The notes under the pieces are model-generated. The model saw only the letters and a program-made list of their open reading frames with translations. It had not been told where the DNA came from and searched no databases. From positions 1 through 38,229 of the forward strand of contig PBMH01000045.1 of NCBI GenBank assembly GCA_002722515.1: a stretch of 38,229 nucleotides of DNA, written 5' to 3'. The stretch is from Alphaproteobacteria bacterium. GTDB lineage: Bacteria; Pseudomonadota; Alphaproteobacteria; UBA6615. Shown piece by piece: positions 25,016-33,989 of the stretch. The first letter of the stretch is position 1. Each line of letters starts with the position of its first letter. The position numbers and the translations under genes are program-made.

Positions 25016-26116
25016 CTATACGTTGAAGCGAAACAGTATGATGTCCCCGTCCGCTATCTTGTAGTCGCGTCCTTCTTGCCGCATACGCCCAGCCTCGCGC
25101 GCACCGACTTCTCCGGCGTATTTGACATAGTCGTCATACCCAATTGTTTCGGCGCGGATGAAGCCCCTTTGAAAGTCGGTATGGATGCGACCGGCCGCGT
25201 CATAAGCAGTTGCTAGCCCAGCCACGGTCCAAGCCCGTGTTTCCTTGGGCCCAACGGTGAAGAAAGTGATCAGTTGCAGAAGTTCGTAGCCAGCCTGGAT
25301 AACCTTGGATAAACCAGTGTCTCTAAGGCCAAGCTCCGCGAGATACTCCGCACTGTCGTTCGGGTCCTCGAGTTGGGCGATTTGAGACTCTATTTCCGCC
25401 GAGACGATGACCGTTGCCGCCCCGCTGGCGGCAGCCATTTTCCTCACTGCCTCGGTGTGTGTGTTGCCGGAAGCGGCCGAACTCTCGTCCACGTTGCAGA
25501 CATAAAGGACAGGCTTCGAAGTAAGCAGTTGCAGCTGAACGAAGTCTGCGCGTTGGTCCTCGGAGATGTCTGCAGTCCGTGCTGGACGTCCGTCTCGCAG
25601 TACCGCCACCACTGGCTCGAGAAGCTGCAGCTGTGTACGGGCATCCTTGTCTCCGCCTTTTGCGCGTTTTTCCGTAGTCTTAAAACGTCTTTCCATGGCC
25701 TCGAGGTCGGCTAGAAGTAGCTCTGTTTCGACGATTTCGTTGTCCCGAAGAGGGTCAACCCCTCCTTCGACATGGGTGATCTCGCCATCGTCAAAGCAGC
25801 GTAGGACATGGCAGACCGCATCGACCTCGCGGATATGCGAGAGAAACTTATTGCCGAGTCCCTCCCCCTTGCTCGCTCCTCGCACGAGACCGGCGATGTC
25901 GACGAATTCGAGGTGGGTCGGTATAATCTGTGCCGAGGAGGCCAGTCCAGCTAGCATGGCCAGACGGTGGTCCGGCACGGTAACGCGGCCCGCGTTGGGT
26001 TCGATCGTGCAGAAAGGGTAGTTCGCAGAGTCGGCCTGTGCGGTCGCTGTAAGAGCGTTGAACAGCGTTGACTTGCCGACATTCGGTAGGCCTACGATTC
26101 CGCAGTTGAAACCCAT
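25016..26116 (-). CDS. ychF: redox/translation-associated ATPase YchF
   Basis: YchF (Ola1) is a universally conserved Obg-related P-loop NTPase that binds ribosomes and prefers ATP. The P loop GLPNVGKSTLFN is at 9-20, switch-region motif DIAGLVRGASKGEGLGN at about 73-89, and the base-specificity loop is NVDE instead of NKxD, consistent with ATP preference. The C-terminal TGS-like domain ends in GDIILFRFNV. 366 aa is normal. It lies one base after pth, so the pair is co-transcribed, a very common arrangement. Confidence 0.97.
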   Translation of the reverse strand: MGFNCGIVGLPNVGKSTLFNALTATAQADSANYPFCTIEPNAGRVTVPDHRLAMLAGLASSAQIIPTHLEFVDIAGLVRGASKGEGLGNKFLSHIREVDAVCHVLRCFDDGEITHVEGGVDPLRDNEIVETELLLADLEAMERRFKTTEKRAKGGDKDARTQLQLLEPVVAVLRDGRPARTADISEDQRADFVQLQLLTSKPVLYVCNVDESSAASGNTHTEAVRKMAAASGAATVIVSAEIESQIAQLEDPNDSAEYLAELGLRDTGLSKVIQAGYELLQLITFFTVGPKETRAWTVAGLATAYDAAGRIHTDFQRGFIRAETIGYDDYVKYAGEVGAREAGRMRQEGRDYKIADGDIILFRFNV

Positions 26117-26117
26117 A

Positions 26118-26843
26118 TCAGTCGCGCCTTCGTAGTCGGTTCATGGCTCGCGACAGGGCGCTGCCCACCACGGTGTCCGTTTTGTATCTATCTTTTTCAA
26201 TGCTGGTTGGCTGCGGCCCGGTTCGTTCGGGTTGTGCTGTGCCCATATTCAGTTGCGCAGCCGATCGGCCCGTTCCCTGGATCTTCATGGTTACCCGGCT
26301 CATGAAGTCGCTAGCGCGTTGGTCAAGCAGCACAGGAAGTTCGTCAGCGACAGCACAAAGCTCGCGCTTGAGCCAGCTCTGGTCCGCCTTCGAGAAGTCA
26401 CCCAGTACGTGATTCTTCACCCGGGTCTTGTCGCCGGGATGCCCGATGCCGAGCCGGACCCTCCAGTAATTCCTGTTGTTAAGGTGGGCGTCGATGCTGC
26501 GTAGGCCGTTATGGCCTGCATGTCCGCCGCCCTGTTTTACCCGCAGCTTGGCGGCTGCGAGGTCGATTTCGTCATAGATCACGACGATGTTTTCCGGTGC
26601 GAGCTTATAGAAGCGCATAGCCTCGCCAACTGCGCGGCCTGATTCATTCATAAAGGTGGCGGGTTTCAGGACGACCACCCGTTCGCCGTTGATATGCCCC
26701 TCGCTGATGTCGCCTTGGAACTTATTCCGGGGCGCAGAAAGGTTATGGCGACGAACGATCTCGTCTGCCGCCATAAAACCGATATTGTGTCGGTTGTTTT
26801 TGTGTTTCGGACCAGGATTTCCCAAGCCCACAACCAATCGCAT
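26118..26843 (-). CDS. pth: peptidyl-tRNA hydrolase
   Basis: Pth releases tRNA from peptidyl-tRNAs that drop off the ribosome. Catalytic and binding residues are visible: His19 in NRHNIGF, Asn66 in KPATFMNESG, Asp91 in IYDEIDL, and GGGHAGHNGLRSI. The core ends near residue 190. A tail of about 50 residues, rich in Arg, Thr and Gln and probably disordered, extends it to 241 aa, longer than the E. coli enzyme of 194 aa. It follows rplY by 30 bp. Confidence 0.96.
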   Translation of the reverse strand: MRLVVGLGNPGPKHKNNRHNIGFMAADEIVRRHNLSAPRNKFQGDISEGHINGERVVVLKPATFMNESGRAVGEAMRFYKLAPENIVVIYDEIDLAAAKLRVKQGGGHAGHNGLRSIDAHLNNRNYWRVRLGIGHPGDKTRVKNHVLGDFSKADQSWLKRELCAVADELPVLLDQRASDFMSRVTMKIQGTGRSAAQLNMGTAQPERTGPQPTSIEKDRYKTDTVVGSALSRAMNRLRRRD

Positions 26844-26873
26844 TATCTGCTCGCGTATCCGCCGGGGTTCGGG

Positions 26874-27545
26874 CTACTCCTCGCCGCCCTCGGCATCGTC
26901 TTCGCCCTCGTTAGCTTCGTCCCCTTCGGCCTCTGCGCCTTCGGCATCCGGGTCGATTTCCTCTTCTTCAACCGGCGCTACGGTTGGAGCAGCGATGGTA
27001 GCGATAGTGAAGTCGCGATCCGTGATTGTCGGTTTCACACCGTCCGGCAATTCAATGTCGGAAATATGAATGCTGTCGCCAACATCAAGGCCAGTTAAAT
27101 CGGCCACGAACTCATCGGGAATCGCGCCCGCGCGGCAGACGACCTCGACTGCATATCGGACGATGTTGAGCACGCCGCCGCCCTTGAGGCCCGGGGATTC
27201 CTCTTCGTTTATGAAACTGACCTGGATCTCGAGATTGATCCGCGTGCGTTCGGTGACGCGCAGGAAGTCCAGATGCATTGGTACGTCGGTGACCGGGTGC
27301 ACTTGTAGGTCACGACAAAGGACCTGCTGCTGATTGCCATCCATTTCGATATCGAAAAGCGTAGCAAAGAAGCCGGGCTGTCCGAGTGCAACGCGCAGTT
27401 GCGCTGGACTAATTGAAATAGGTTCGGGGTCCTTGTTCGCGCCATAGATCACCGCCGGCACTTTGCCGATGCGGCGAGTTGCACGGGCGGCCCCCTTGCC
27501 GACCTGTGCGCGCGACTCCGCATTAAACGTCACGGTGTCCGCCAT
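26874..27545 (-). CDS. rplY: 50S ribosomal protein L25 / general stress protein Ctc
   Basis: A bL25 protein of the long Ctc type that binds 5S rRNA. The N-terminal L25 domain (about 1-95) includes GKGAARATRRIGKVPAVIYG and HPVTDVPMHLDF. The C-terminal TL5-type beta domain (about 96-185) contains GVKPTITDRDFTIATI. The last 30 residues are an acidic Glu/Asp/Ala/Gly tail. A strong ribosome-binding site (AAAGGAGTAAACC) precedes the ATG. It is part of the prs-rplY-pth-ychF run. Confidence 0.96.
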   Translation of the reverse strand: MADTVTFNAESRAQVGKGAARATRRIGKVPAVIYGANKDPEPISISPAQLRVALGQPGFFATLFDIEMDGNQQQVLCRDLQVHPVTDVPMHLDFLRVTERTRINLEIQVSFINEEESPGLKGGGVLNIVRYAVEVVCRAGAIPDEFVADLTGLDVGDSIHISDIELPDGVKPTITDRDFTIATIAAPTVAPVEEEEIDPDAEGAEAEGDEANEGEDDAEGGEE

Positions 27546-27626
27546 GGTTTACTCCTTTTATTCGACCATGCCTCCAAGGGTGCCATGATCGGGATGGTTC
27601 GCCATCGACGCCGGATGCGCCGATTC

Positions 27627-28559
27627 CTAGTTGAACAGACTTGAAACCGAGGCTTCGCGACTGATCCGGTCGATCGCGTTTCCCAGCAAGGGAGCGATCG
27701 TCAGCTGCCGGATATTACTCGCCACGCGCACCGCTTCGGTGGCTTGGATTGAGTCCGTCATCACCAGGGTTTCCAGCGGTGACGCAGCAACACGCCCTAC
27801 CGCCCCACCCGACAGCACGCCGTGCGTGACGTAGGCGGATACCGATTTGGCGCCCTGATTCATCAGCGCTGAGGCGGCGTTGCACAATGTACCGGCGCTA
27901 TCACAGATATCGTCGACAAGTATACAGCGTCGCCGGTCGACGTCGCCGATGATATTCATCACCTCGGAGACGCCAGCCCGTTCGCGCCGCTTATCAATGA
28001 TCGCGAGATCGGCGTCAAGCCGTTTGGCGAGTGCTCGCGCACGCACGACGCCACCTACGTCGGGGGAAACGATAACCAGTTCGCCATTGTCACCCTGGCT
28101 TTCGATGTACTCCGAGAACAGCGGTCCGCCGAACAGGTTGTCCACCGGGATGTCGAAAAAGCCTTGAATCTGGCCTGCATGGAGGTCGAGAGTGAGAACT
28201 CGGTCGGCGCCGGCTCTGGTAATAAGGTTGGCCACTAGTTTAGCCGATATCGGCGTCCGCGGTCCGGTTTTTCGGTCTTGGCGAGCATAGCCGAAATAGG
28301 GGAGGACCGCGGTTATGCGCCTTGCTGACCCGCGACGCAGTGCGTCCAGAGTAACCAGCAATTCCATTAGATTATCGTTTGCAGGGTAGGAGGTGGATTG
28401 AACGACGAAGACGTCCTCTCCGCGCACATTTTCGAGAATCTCTACGAAAACTTCCATATCCGAGAACCGTCGGATTGACGCCTGCGTCAGTTCAATATTC
28501 AGATATGCCGAAATCGCCTCGGCAAGTGGACGGTTGCTGTTGCACGCCAGCACCTTCAT
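27627..28559 (-). CDS. prs: ribose-phosphate pyrophosphokinase
   Basis: PRPP synthetase transfers pyrophosphate from ATP to ribose 5-phosphate, feeding purine, pyrimidine, NAD, histidine and tryptophan synthesis. Landmarks: [12 protein letters not shown] (about 30-41), [12 protein letters not shown] (86-97), [12 protein letters not shown] (125-136, metal-binding His127) and the PRPP loop [12 protein letters not shown] (about 214-225). The PRPP loop has Cys where many enzymes have Met or Ile, still within the normal range. 310 aa is standard. A 132-bp gap containing a short palindrome separates it from the upstream lipoprotein gene, so it may also have its own promoter. Confidence 0.97.
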   Translation of the reverse strand: MKVLACNSNRPLAEAISAYLNIELTQASIRRFSDMEVFVEILENVRGEDVFVVQSTSYPANDNLMELLVTLDALRRGSARRITAVLPYFGYARQDRKTGPRTPISAKLVANLITRAGADRVLTLDLHAGQIQGFFDIPVDNLFGGPLFSEYIESQGDNGELVIVSPDVGGVVRARALAKRLDADLAIIDKRRERAGVSEVMNIIGDVDRRRCILVDDICDSAGTLCNAASALMNQGAKSVSAYVTHGVLSGGAVGRVAASPLETLVMTDSIQATEAVRVASNIRQLTIAPLLGNAIDRISREASVSSLFN

Positions 28560-28629
28560 CGACCGTACCCCCGGACCCTGCCGACCGCGCGCTGGCGATC
28601 CGGGTCTATTGCGCCCGTCGGAATGAAGC

Positions 28630-28644
28630 CGGCTGATTCAGCCG
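28630..28644. promoter_or_regulatory. 15-bp palindrome upstream of prs
   Basis: CGGCTGATTCAGCCG is a perfect inverted repeat (7+1+7) about 70-85 bases before the prs start. It has no following T run, so it is not a terminator for the lipoprotein gene. It may be an operator or chance. Confidence 0.3.
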
Positions 28645-28691
28645 TCCCCATGCGCGGCGGAAAGTATCAACCCGAATCGGGGCTGTAAACA

Positions 28692-29636
28692 TCACTCGGC
28701 TGGGGATAATCCGGAGCTCTTACTGGCGTTCGGATTACCGTCTCGCGCGGACATTACGCGCATCCTTTTTTTGGATGTGCCGCCGTCGGGTACGACGAAA
28801 CCATAGCGCCAGTCGATCTGTGCCACGAGATTTGCCATGCCCGCTGCAGCGGCGAGGCCAGCCTCTTGAGCGAGTTCGCCCCAGCTGTTTTCGATGATCG
28901 ACCGGGTGAAGGGGCTAGACTGTTTGATACGGCCGATTTTAATGCCAAACGGGTCGACCAGTGTCCAGTTGATGGTGACCTCGGCACGTTGCCCCGCCAG
29001 CGGTGTAACCCGGACAGTTGCGCTGGCATAGAGGGTCTCTGCGTTTGGCTCCAAGGCTACGCGCGCGCCCATCCGGCGCAAGCCCTGGCGGAACGCGGCT
29101 CGGAGACGGCTGGCGCCATCATCGGATGTGCCACGGATCACTCCCACGTGGATTGGGGGGGCGACAATCTCACCCTGCACATTTTCTTGGATATAGCCGG
29201 CGATCTTAGGTGCGGCGCTTTTGGCGAATGCCGCCATGAGAGCGGAATCACCCGCGGCCCAGCTACCAATGGAGATGCTCTCAATGCGCTGTTCGTAACG
29301 CCCGAGGACAGCGCCCGCGGGATCTTGCAGTCTCCAGGCGATATGAGCATTATGTCCCGTGTCGATCACTCGGCTGGTAAGGACCATGCTAGAGCGATGT
29401 CTACTCCCCATATAAGCAGGTATATCGTGTGTGATTAGTGCTGCGACCATCTCGCGGGCGAGGCTCCGTGCCGCAGCCGGCGGCGCATCGACAATGGGTT
29501 CGACCGCGATACTGGAAAAACCGCTCTGCCTTGGCATTGGTGGGTTACCGCTTGGGGCGAGTTCGAATACTCGCGGAACGGGCTGGCACGCCATCAAAAT
29601 GAATACCAGCACCAGTAATGGCGTGCTAAAGCGCAC
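28692..29636 (-). CDS. lipoprotein of unknown function with duplicated domain
   Basis: A 314-aa protein with a lipoprotein signal (LVLVFILMAC, lipidated Cys17), so it should be anchored in the periplasm. Two halves of about 120 residues resemble each other. Both open with a beta strand and helix (SIAVEPIVDAPPAAARSLAR versus HVGVIRGTSDDGASRLRAAF), run to a W-x-L-x-DP-x-G-x-x-x-GR motif (AWRLQDPAGAVLGRYEQ versus NWTLVDPFGIKIGRIKQ) and end in an Ala-rich helix after a Ser-Trp. I do not recognise the family. It lies between pgeF and prs in a co-directional run whose other members serve translation, nucleotide or lipoprotein metabolism; the upstream lgt would provide its lipidation. Confidence 0.85.
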   Translation of the reverse strand: MRFSTPLLVLVFILMACQPVPRVFELAPSGNPPMPRQSGFSSIAVEPIVDAPPAAARSLAREMVAALITHDIPAYMGSRHRSSMVLTSRVIDTGHNAHIAWRLQDPAGAVLGRYEQRIESISIGSWAAGDSALMAAFAKSAAPKIAGYIQENVQGEIVAPPIHVGVIRGTSDDGASRLRAAFRQGLRRMGARVALEPNAETLYASATVRVTPLAGQRAEVTINWTLVDPFGIKIGRIKQSSPFTRSIIENSWGELAQEAGLAAAAGMANLVAQIDWRYGFVVPDGGTSKKRMRVMSARDGNPNASKSSGLSPAE

Positions 29637-29694
29637 AACTAACCATAGCCGCCGCGAGAGTGAAGAAGATCAGCATCATCAGATACGGCATCGA

Positions 29695-30474
29695 CTATGC
29701 CGCCGTGTTTAACTTGATCAGAGACAGATTGCGTCCATAGTCAGCCTCGTTGCGATGGCAACTACGCCGATAACTAAAGAAGTTTTCGTCACCATATGTG
29801 TCTTGGCCGGTTGCGGCATGGCTGATGATTCCGGCGCACACCAGGCGGCTGGCGACATAGTTCGGCAGATCGAATAGTAGCCGGTCGGAGCCCGATCGTT
29901 CGGCGAAGAAGCGGACGTTTGACGGGTCTTGTGCCTCGAAGGGGGCAGAAAATTCAGAGCCCACCTCATAGGACTGCGGACCGATACAGGGACCGATTGC
30001 CGCCGCGATGTTCGAGCGGTCTGCTCCGCGCTCGACCATCGCGTCCACTGTCGCCTCAATCACGCCATTTAGCGACCCGCGCCAGCCGGCATGGGCGGCG
30101 GCGACGATTCCTGACCCGGGCTCGGCGAACAAAACTGGAGCACAATCAGCTGCTAGCACGCCGATCACCAGATCCGGTCGGCTGCAAACCAGCGCGTCGG
30201 CGCGTGGTGGGTTGTCCTGATCTATTGTTTCGGCGTCAATCACCGTGGCGGAGTGGACTTGGTAGAGCGTGCGGAGCTGGTCGCTGGACGCGCCGATCAA
30301 ACGCGTGGCGCGGGACCGGTTCTCCGCCACGTGGGCGCTGATGTCGTCTGAGCCGGGCCCGCAATTGAGCCCTGCATAGATGCCCTTGCTGATTCCGCCA
30401 GCGCGGGACAGAAACGCGTGCCGGACGCGGTTTGTTTTCTTCAGGTTTTTGGCGCTGGCGTGCTGCTGGTGCAT
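29695..30474 (-). CDS. pgeF: peptidoglycan editing factor PgeF (laccase-domain, YfiH family)
   Basis: A 259-aa Cu/Zn-binding protein of the DUF152 family. PgeF hydrolyses amide bonds of wrongly made cytoplasmic peptidoglycan precursors such as UDP-MurNAc-L-Ser; relatives act as purine nucleoside phosphorylases or polyphenol oxidases. The metal ligands are His74 (YQVHSA), Cys111 (AADCAPV) and His128 (AHAGWRG), with AAIGPCIG downstream. It starts five bases after the midA stop, so the two are co-transcribed. Which of the reported activities applies here cannot be told from sequence. Confidence 0.93.
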   Translation of the reverse strand: MHQQHASAKNLKKTNRVRHAFLSRAGGISKGIYAGLNCGPGSDDISAHVAENRSRATRLIGASSDQLRTLYQVHSATVIDAETIDQDNPPRADALVCSRPDLVIGVLAADCAPVLFAEPGSGIVAAAHAGWRGSLNGVIEATVDAMVERGADRSNIAAAIGPCIGPQSYEVGSEFSAPFEAQDPSNVRFFAERSGSDRLLFDLPNYVASRLVCAGIISHAATGQDTYGDENFFSYRRSCHRNEADYGRNLSLIKLNTAA

Positions 30475-30479
30475 AGATC

Positions 30480-31577
30480 TCAGGGTCCGGGTCCGAATCC
30501 CGCTGGGGGCTCAGTTCCCTGTTTGGAGAGGGCCAATACCTTAAATAAGGTGCCCATTTCGGCGGGCCCGATCAAGCGTGTGAGCGAGGCATCGATGTCA
30601 TGGGCTTGTAGTTCGTTTGCGCCTTGGCGTAACCGCTTGGCGCGCTCGCGGATTCCGATCCGCTCTAGGAAGGCTCCCTGGCCGATCGGCCCCCAGCTTC
30701 GGATGCCATGGGCGGCTGCCGCCGCCGCTACCTGCTCGAAATTCACATGTGCCGTAAGGTCGGCGGTACCAGGTGCTTTGAGCGGGCTGACGGGCTTATG
30801 CCCGCGCAACGCTTGGAGCGTTTCTCCGACCGCGCTGTATGGGTGTCCATAGTCGATGAAGATAGCCGCGCCGCCGACGGCGGCGATATACTCTGCGATT
30901 GTGTCGACGATCGATCTCACCGCGTCCGATTCTTCCAGGATGTCGCCGTCGAGCGCCTCGGTGATCAGATGGTCGGCGTGGCGGCTTTGGGGAGAACTTT
31001 TGCCGAGTGTGAATTTAAACATGCCGGTTTCGGAATCGATGTCGACTCGGCGTTCCCGCCAGCGTCCTTCTGACTTAACGAATTGCCGGATGGGCAGAGC
31101 GTCAAAAAACTCGTTGGCGATGAAGATTGCCGGCATGCCACTAGGTTCTGGTATAGTCAGGTGCCAGGTTGCATCTGTATCCGCGATTGCGGATTGTTGT
31201 GACGCCCGCAGGGTGGGGCTGGTTTCAACCATATGGATCCGCGCCGCCGCGCGGCAGGCGGGTACGGTGTTGAGCGCACGCAGCGCATCGGCCATTAGAG
31301 TGCCCCGTCCGGGCCCGAGCTCGATCAGAGCGAAGGGTTCCGGTGCTCCGAGCCGTTCCCAGCTGTCGGCGCACCAGGCTCCGATCATCTCGCCAAACAT
31401 CTGTGAAATTTCCGGGCTCGTTGTGAAATCGCCGGCCGCGCCGAATGGGTCTTGGGTAGCGTAGTAGCCGCCCTCGGGGTCTCCTAGCGAGATGGCAATG
31501 AAATCTTCAACGCTGATCGGTCCGAAATCCGTGATCAGCGACGTTAGGCGACGGACAACCGGGTGATTTCTAGCCAT
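30480..31577 (-). CDS. SAM-dependent methyltransferase, MidA/NDUFAF7 family (DUF185)
   Basis: A 365-aa class I methyltransferase related to mitochondrial NDUFAF7/MidA, which dimethylates an arginine of the complex I 49-kDa subunit during assembly. Family landmarks: GDPEGGYYATQDPFGAAGDFTTSPEISQMFGE (about 32-63) and the SAM loop IELGPGRGTLMADALR (about 85-100). IFANEFFDALPI-like sequence (FIANEFFDALPIRQF) marks the catalytic pocket. An alphaproteobacterial relative of mitochondria could use it in the same way, but this is inferred. It lies between lgt (11-bp gap) and pgeF. Confidence 0.92.
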   Translation of the reverse strand: MARNHPVVRRLTSLITDFGPISVEDFIAISLGDPEGGYYATQDPFGAAGDFTTSPEISQMFGEMIGAWCADSWERLGAPEPFALIELGPGRGTLMADALRALNTVPACRAAARIHMVETSPTLRASQQSAIADTDATWHLTIPEPSGMPAIFIANEFFDALPIRQFVKSEGRWRERRVDIDSETGMFKFTLGKSSPQSRHADHLITEALDGDILEESDAVRSIVDTIAEYIAAVGGAAIFIDYGHPYSAVGETLQALRGHKPVSPLKAPGTADLTAHVNFEQVAAAAAAHGIRSWGPIGQGAFLERIGIRERAKRLRQGANELQAHDIDASLTRLIGPAEMGTLFKVLALSKQGTEPPAGFGPGP

Positions 31578-31588
31578 GCTTGAGGATA

Positions 31589-32431
31589 CTACTTAGGAGT
31601 GTCGGGCGTGCGGGGTTTGCTATCGAGACGATCATGGACCGTCGCATAGACGATCAAGATAAGTCCGGCAATGATGATCGGCGTAGATAGCCATTGACCG
31701 ATGGTTGAGCCCCACAGCAAAAACCCGCCATGACCTACGTAGGTGTCGGGCTGTCGAAAGAATTCGATAAAGGTCCGCGCCGCGCCATAACCAAGCAGGA
31801 ATACGCCTGTGAGCAGGCCGGGGCGATGCCGGGCATCCGCGAAACGGACAAGTGCGAAGAGGATCACAAACAGCAGCAGACCTTCGAGGCCCGCCTCGTA
31901 TAGCTGGCTCGGGTGGCGGCCGATCCCGCCGCCATCGGGAAAAACCATTGCCCAGGGCACGTCCGTAGCACGACCGTAAAGTTCGCCATTTATAAAGTTG
32001 GCCAGACGTCCCAGAAACAGTCCGATGGGGGCAGCTGCGGCGACAAGGTCCCCCAGTGATAGAATCCGAACCTCGTGTTTTCGCGCATATAGAATGACTG
32101 CCGCTATGACACCAATCAGCCCACCATGGAATGACATTCCGCCGTTCCAAACGGCTAGAATCTGGAGCGGATTTGCGAGGAAATAGTCCGGCTGGTAGAA
32201 GCTGACGAACCCTAGGCGACCGCCGGCTATTACGCCTACGATGGCCCAGCTAAAAAAGTCGCCGACCTGTTGCGATGTCATCGTATTGGGCGAGCGGCGC
32301 AGCAGGGTGATGATGTAGCCCCAACCCGCAAGCAACCCCGTTATGAAAGCGAGCGCGTACCAACGTACTATTACTGGGCCGATCTCAATAGCGACCGGGT
32401 TGAATTCGGGGAAGGGAATAGGACCGGACAT
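31589..32431 (-). CDS. lgt: prolipoprotein diacylglyceryl transferase
   Basis: Lgt moves diacylglycerol from phosphatidylglycerol onto the lipobox Cys of prolipoproteins at the inner membrane, the first step of lipoprotein maturation. The signature LGRLANFINGELYGR is at about 140-154, and HGGLIG contains the essential His (about 102), with seven or so membrane helices. RHPSQLYEAGLEG follows as usual. 280 aa is typical. It lies seven bases after hldD and upstream of midA. Confidence 0.97.
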   Translation of the reverse strand: MSGPIPFPEFNPVAIEIGPVIVRWYALAFITGLLAGWGYIITLLRRSPNTMTSQQVGDFFSWAIVGVIAGGRLGFVSFYQPDYFLANPLQILAVWNGGMSFHGGLIGVIAAVILYARKHEVRILSLGDLVAAAAPIGLFLGRLANFINGELYGRATDVPWAMVFPDGGGIGRHPSQLYEAGLEGLLLFVILFALVRFADARHRPGLLTGVFLLGYGAARTFIEFFRQPDTYVGHGGFLLWGSTIGQWLSTPIIIAGLILIVYATVHDRLDSKPRTPDTPK

Positions 32432-32438
32432 TTAGCGT

Positions 32439-33413
32439 CTAGACATAGGGGTCGTTGGTTTCGAGGAACTCGCGTACATAGCTTTGCACTCCGTCCTCGA
32501 GCGACGTGAAGGGCCGATCGTATCCGGCGGCGCGCAGTCGATCTATTCGTGCCTCTGTGAAGTATTGGTATTGGTTGCGTACCGTGCCGGGCATGTCGAT
32601 ATATTCGATGTTAGGGGGTTCCCCAATTGCCGTGAAGATTGTCGCGGCTATTTCGTCGAACGAGCGAGCTGCACCGGTGCCTAGGTTGAAGATGCCGCTG
32701 GCGCTAGGATTTTTGGCTAGCCAGAGCATTACCGAGACGGTGTCCCGGACATGTACGAAGTCACGCAACTGGCCGCCATTGACGTAGTCTGGGTTGTGGG
32801 ATTTGAACAGGCGCGCGCTGCCAGTCTCGCGAATCTGTTTCCAGAATTGTGGTACGACGCTGCCTTGGCCGCCCTTGTGATATTCGTTCGGGCCGTAGAC
32901 GTTGAAGAAGCGCAGTCCTGCCCAATGCGGCGGTTTATGGCCGGCGCCGGCCATATGCAGAGCCGCGCGGTCGAAAAGTAGCTTTGACCAGCCATAGAGG
33001 TTGAGCGGCCGCAGCCGCGCTTGTGCGGTCGTGTTGTTAGCGTCGTCGAAGCTCTGCTCGCCGCTACCATAAGTGGCTGCAGAAGATGCATATATGAATG
33101 GCACATGGTGCTCCGTGCACCAATCCCAAAGGCGTACGCTCAGTAGGTAGTTGTTGCGCATGACCTGGTCGACGTTCCGCTCAATAGTGGACGAGATGGC
33201 GCCCATGTGAAAAACGGCCTCGGGCGCTGTGTTCATGGTGAGCCATGGCAGCAGGTTGTCCGGCGCAATCACCTTTAACTGCCCGCGCTTGGCGATGTTG
33301 CGTGCCAACGCCTCCTCTGCAAAGTCGCAGACCACCGGTGTGTCACCGCGCTCGGCGAGAGCCGCTACGAGATTTGAACCGATGAAACCGGACCCGCCGG
33401 TCACAAGATACAT
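32439..33413 (-). CDS. rfaD: ADP-L-glycero-D-manno-heptose 6-epimerase
   Basis: HldD (RfaD) epimerises ADP-D-glycero-D-manno-heptose to the L,D form for the lipopolysaccharide inner core. It is an extended SDR: VTGGSGFIGSNLV at about 4-16 binds NADP, SSAATYG and YGWSK give the active site, and FFNVYGPNEYHKGGQGSVV is diagnostic for the enzyme. I prefer the ATG at 33413 (324 aa) over 33425 because GGAG stands six bases before it. It is the first gene of the long minus-strand run, divergent from the UbiK-like gene. No other heptose gene is in the window. Confidence 0.95.
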   Translation of the reverse strand: MYLVTGGSGFIGSNLVAALAERGDTPVVCDFAEEALARNIAKRGQLKVIAPDNLLPWLTMNTAPEAVFHMGAISSTIERNVDQVMRNNYLLSVRLWDWCTEHHVPFIYASSAATYGSGEQSFDDANNTTAQARLRPLNLYGWSKLLFDRAALHMAGAGHKPPHWAGLRFFNVYGPNEYHKGGQGSVVPQFWKQIRETGSARLFKSHNPDYVNGGQLRDFVHVRDTVSVMLWLAKNPSASGIFNLGTGAARSFDEIAATIFTAIGEPPNIEYIDMPGTVRNQYQYFTEARIDRLRAAGYDRPFTSLEDGVQSYVREFLETNDPYV

Positions 33414-33535
33414 GCGAAACTCCATTCCTTTTTGTGGCTTTATAGGATGAGGTGTATCGGTGCGGCAATGTAGCAGCCTTGTTAGCGCATGGACTAAGGG
33501 CGTAATGTTGCTCTACCTAACTGGGAGTATGCGGC

Positions 33536-33850
33536 ATGCAGACGCGAAGCCGATTGTTGGATGATATGGCCCGTCTGGCTAATGGTACCGCTGGTGTCGC
33601 CAGTGGATTGCGCGAAGAAATCGAGGCGCTGTTGCAGCAACGCCTAGAGCGTATTCTCTCCGACATGGAGCTAGTCCGGCGCTCAGATTTCGAGATCGTC
33701 GAGAAGGTTGCTATCCGAGCGCGCGAGGAGCAGGAGCTACTCGAGAGGCGCGTCGCCGCGCTCGAGAAGGCACTCGCCGCACGCAAGCGTAAGCAGTCTT
33801 CGGCGAAAACGGCTGCCGGCCGGACAGGAAAGACATCCGACAAGTCCTGA
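33536..33850 (+). CDS. ubiK: accessory factor UbiK family protein (BMFP-type)
   Basis: A 104-aa, highly charged helical protein. Residues about 1-50 resemble the membrane-fusogenic BMFP/DUF526 segment (MARLANGTAGVASGLREEIEALLQQRLERIL) and about 55-85 form a heptad-rich coiled coil (EEQELLERRVAALEKALAARK). UbiK helps the aerobic ubiquinone synthesis complex in gammaproteobacteria; the function in alphaproteobacteria is inferred from the family. The C-terminal 20 residues are Lys/Ser/Thr-rich and probably disordered. It leads toward the YbjN-like gene and proC, a neighbourhood I associate with alphaproteobacteria. Confidence 0.85.
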   Translation: MQTRSRLLDDMARLANGTAGVASGLREEIEALLQQRLERILSDMELVRRSDFEIVEKVAIRAREEQELLERRVAALEKALAARKRKQSSAKTAAGRTGKTSDKS

Positions 33851-33989
33851 CGGGCTTCACAGGCAACGTTTATGTCGGGTTCAGGAGCGTACAGGCAGCT
33901 TCCATGAGAAGCATGGGTTTCCCGGAATGTCCACAGGGGCTGCAGTTGCGGTGCAGCGCGCGTTCGTGACACTCTACCCTCTGTAGTGT

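Noticed and set aside
28866-29438. 190-aa plus-strand frame opposite the lipoprotein gene
   Set aside because: The minus-strand frame has a lipoprotein signal and an internal repeat; this one has neither a plausible start context nor domain features.
30856-31464. 202-aa plus-strand frame opposite midA
   Set aside because: Ser/Arg/Ala-rich shadow opposite strong MidA motifs.
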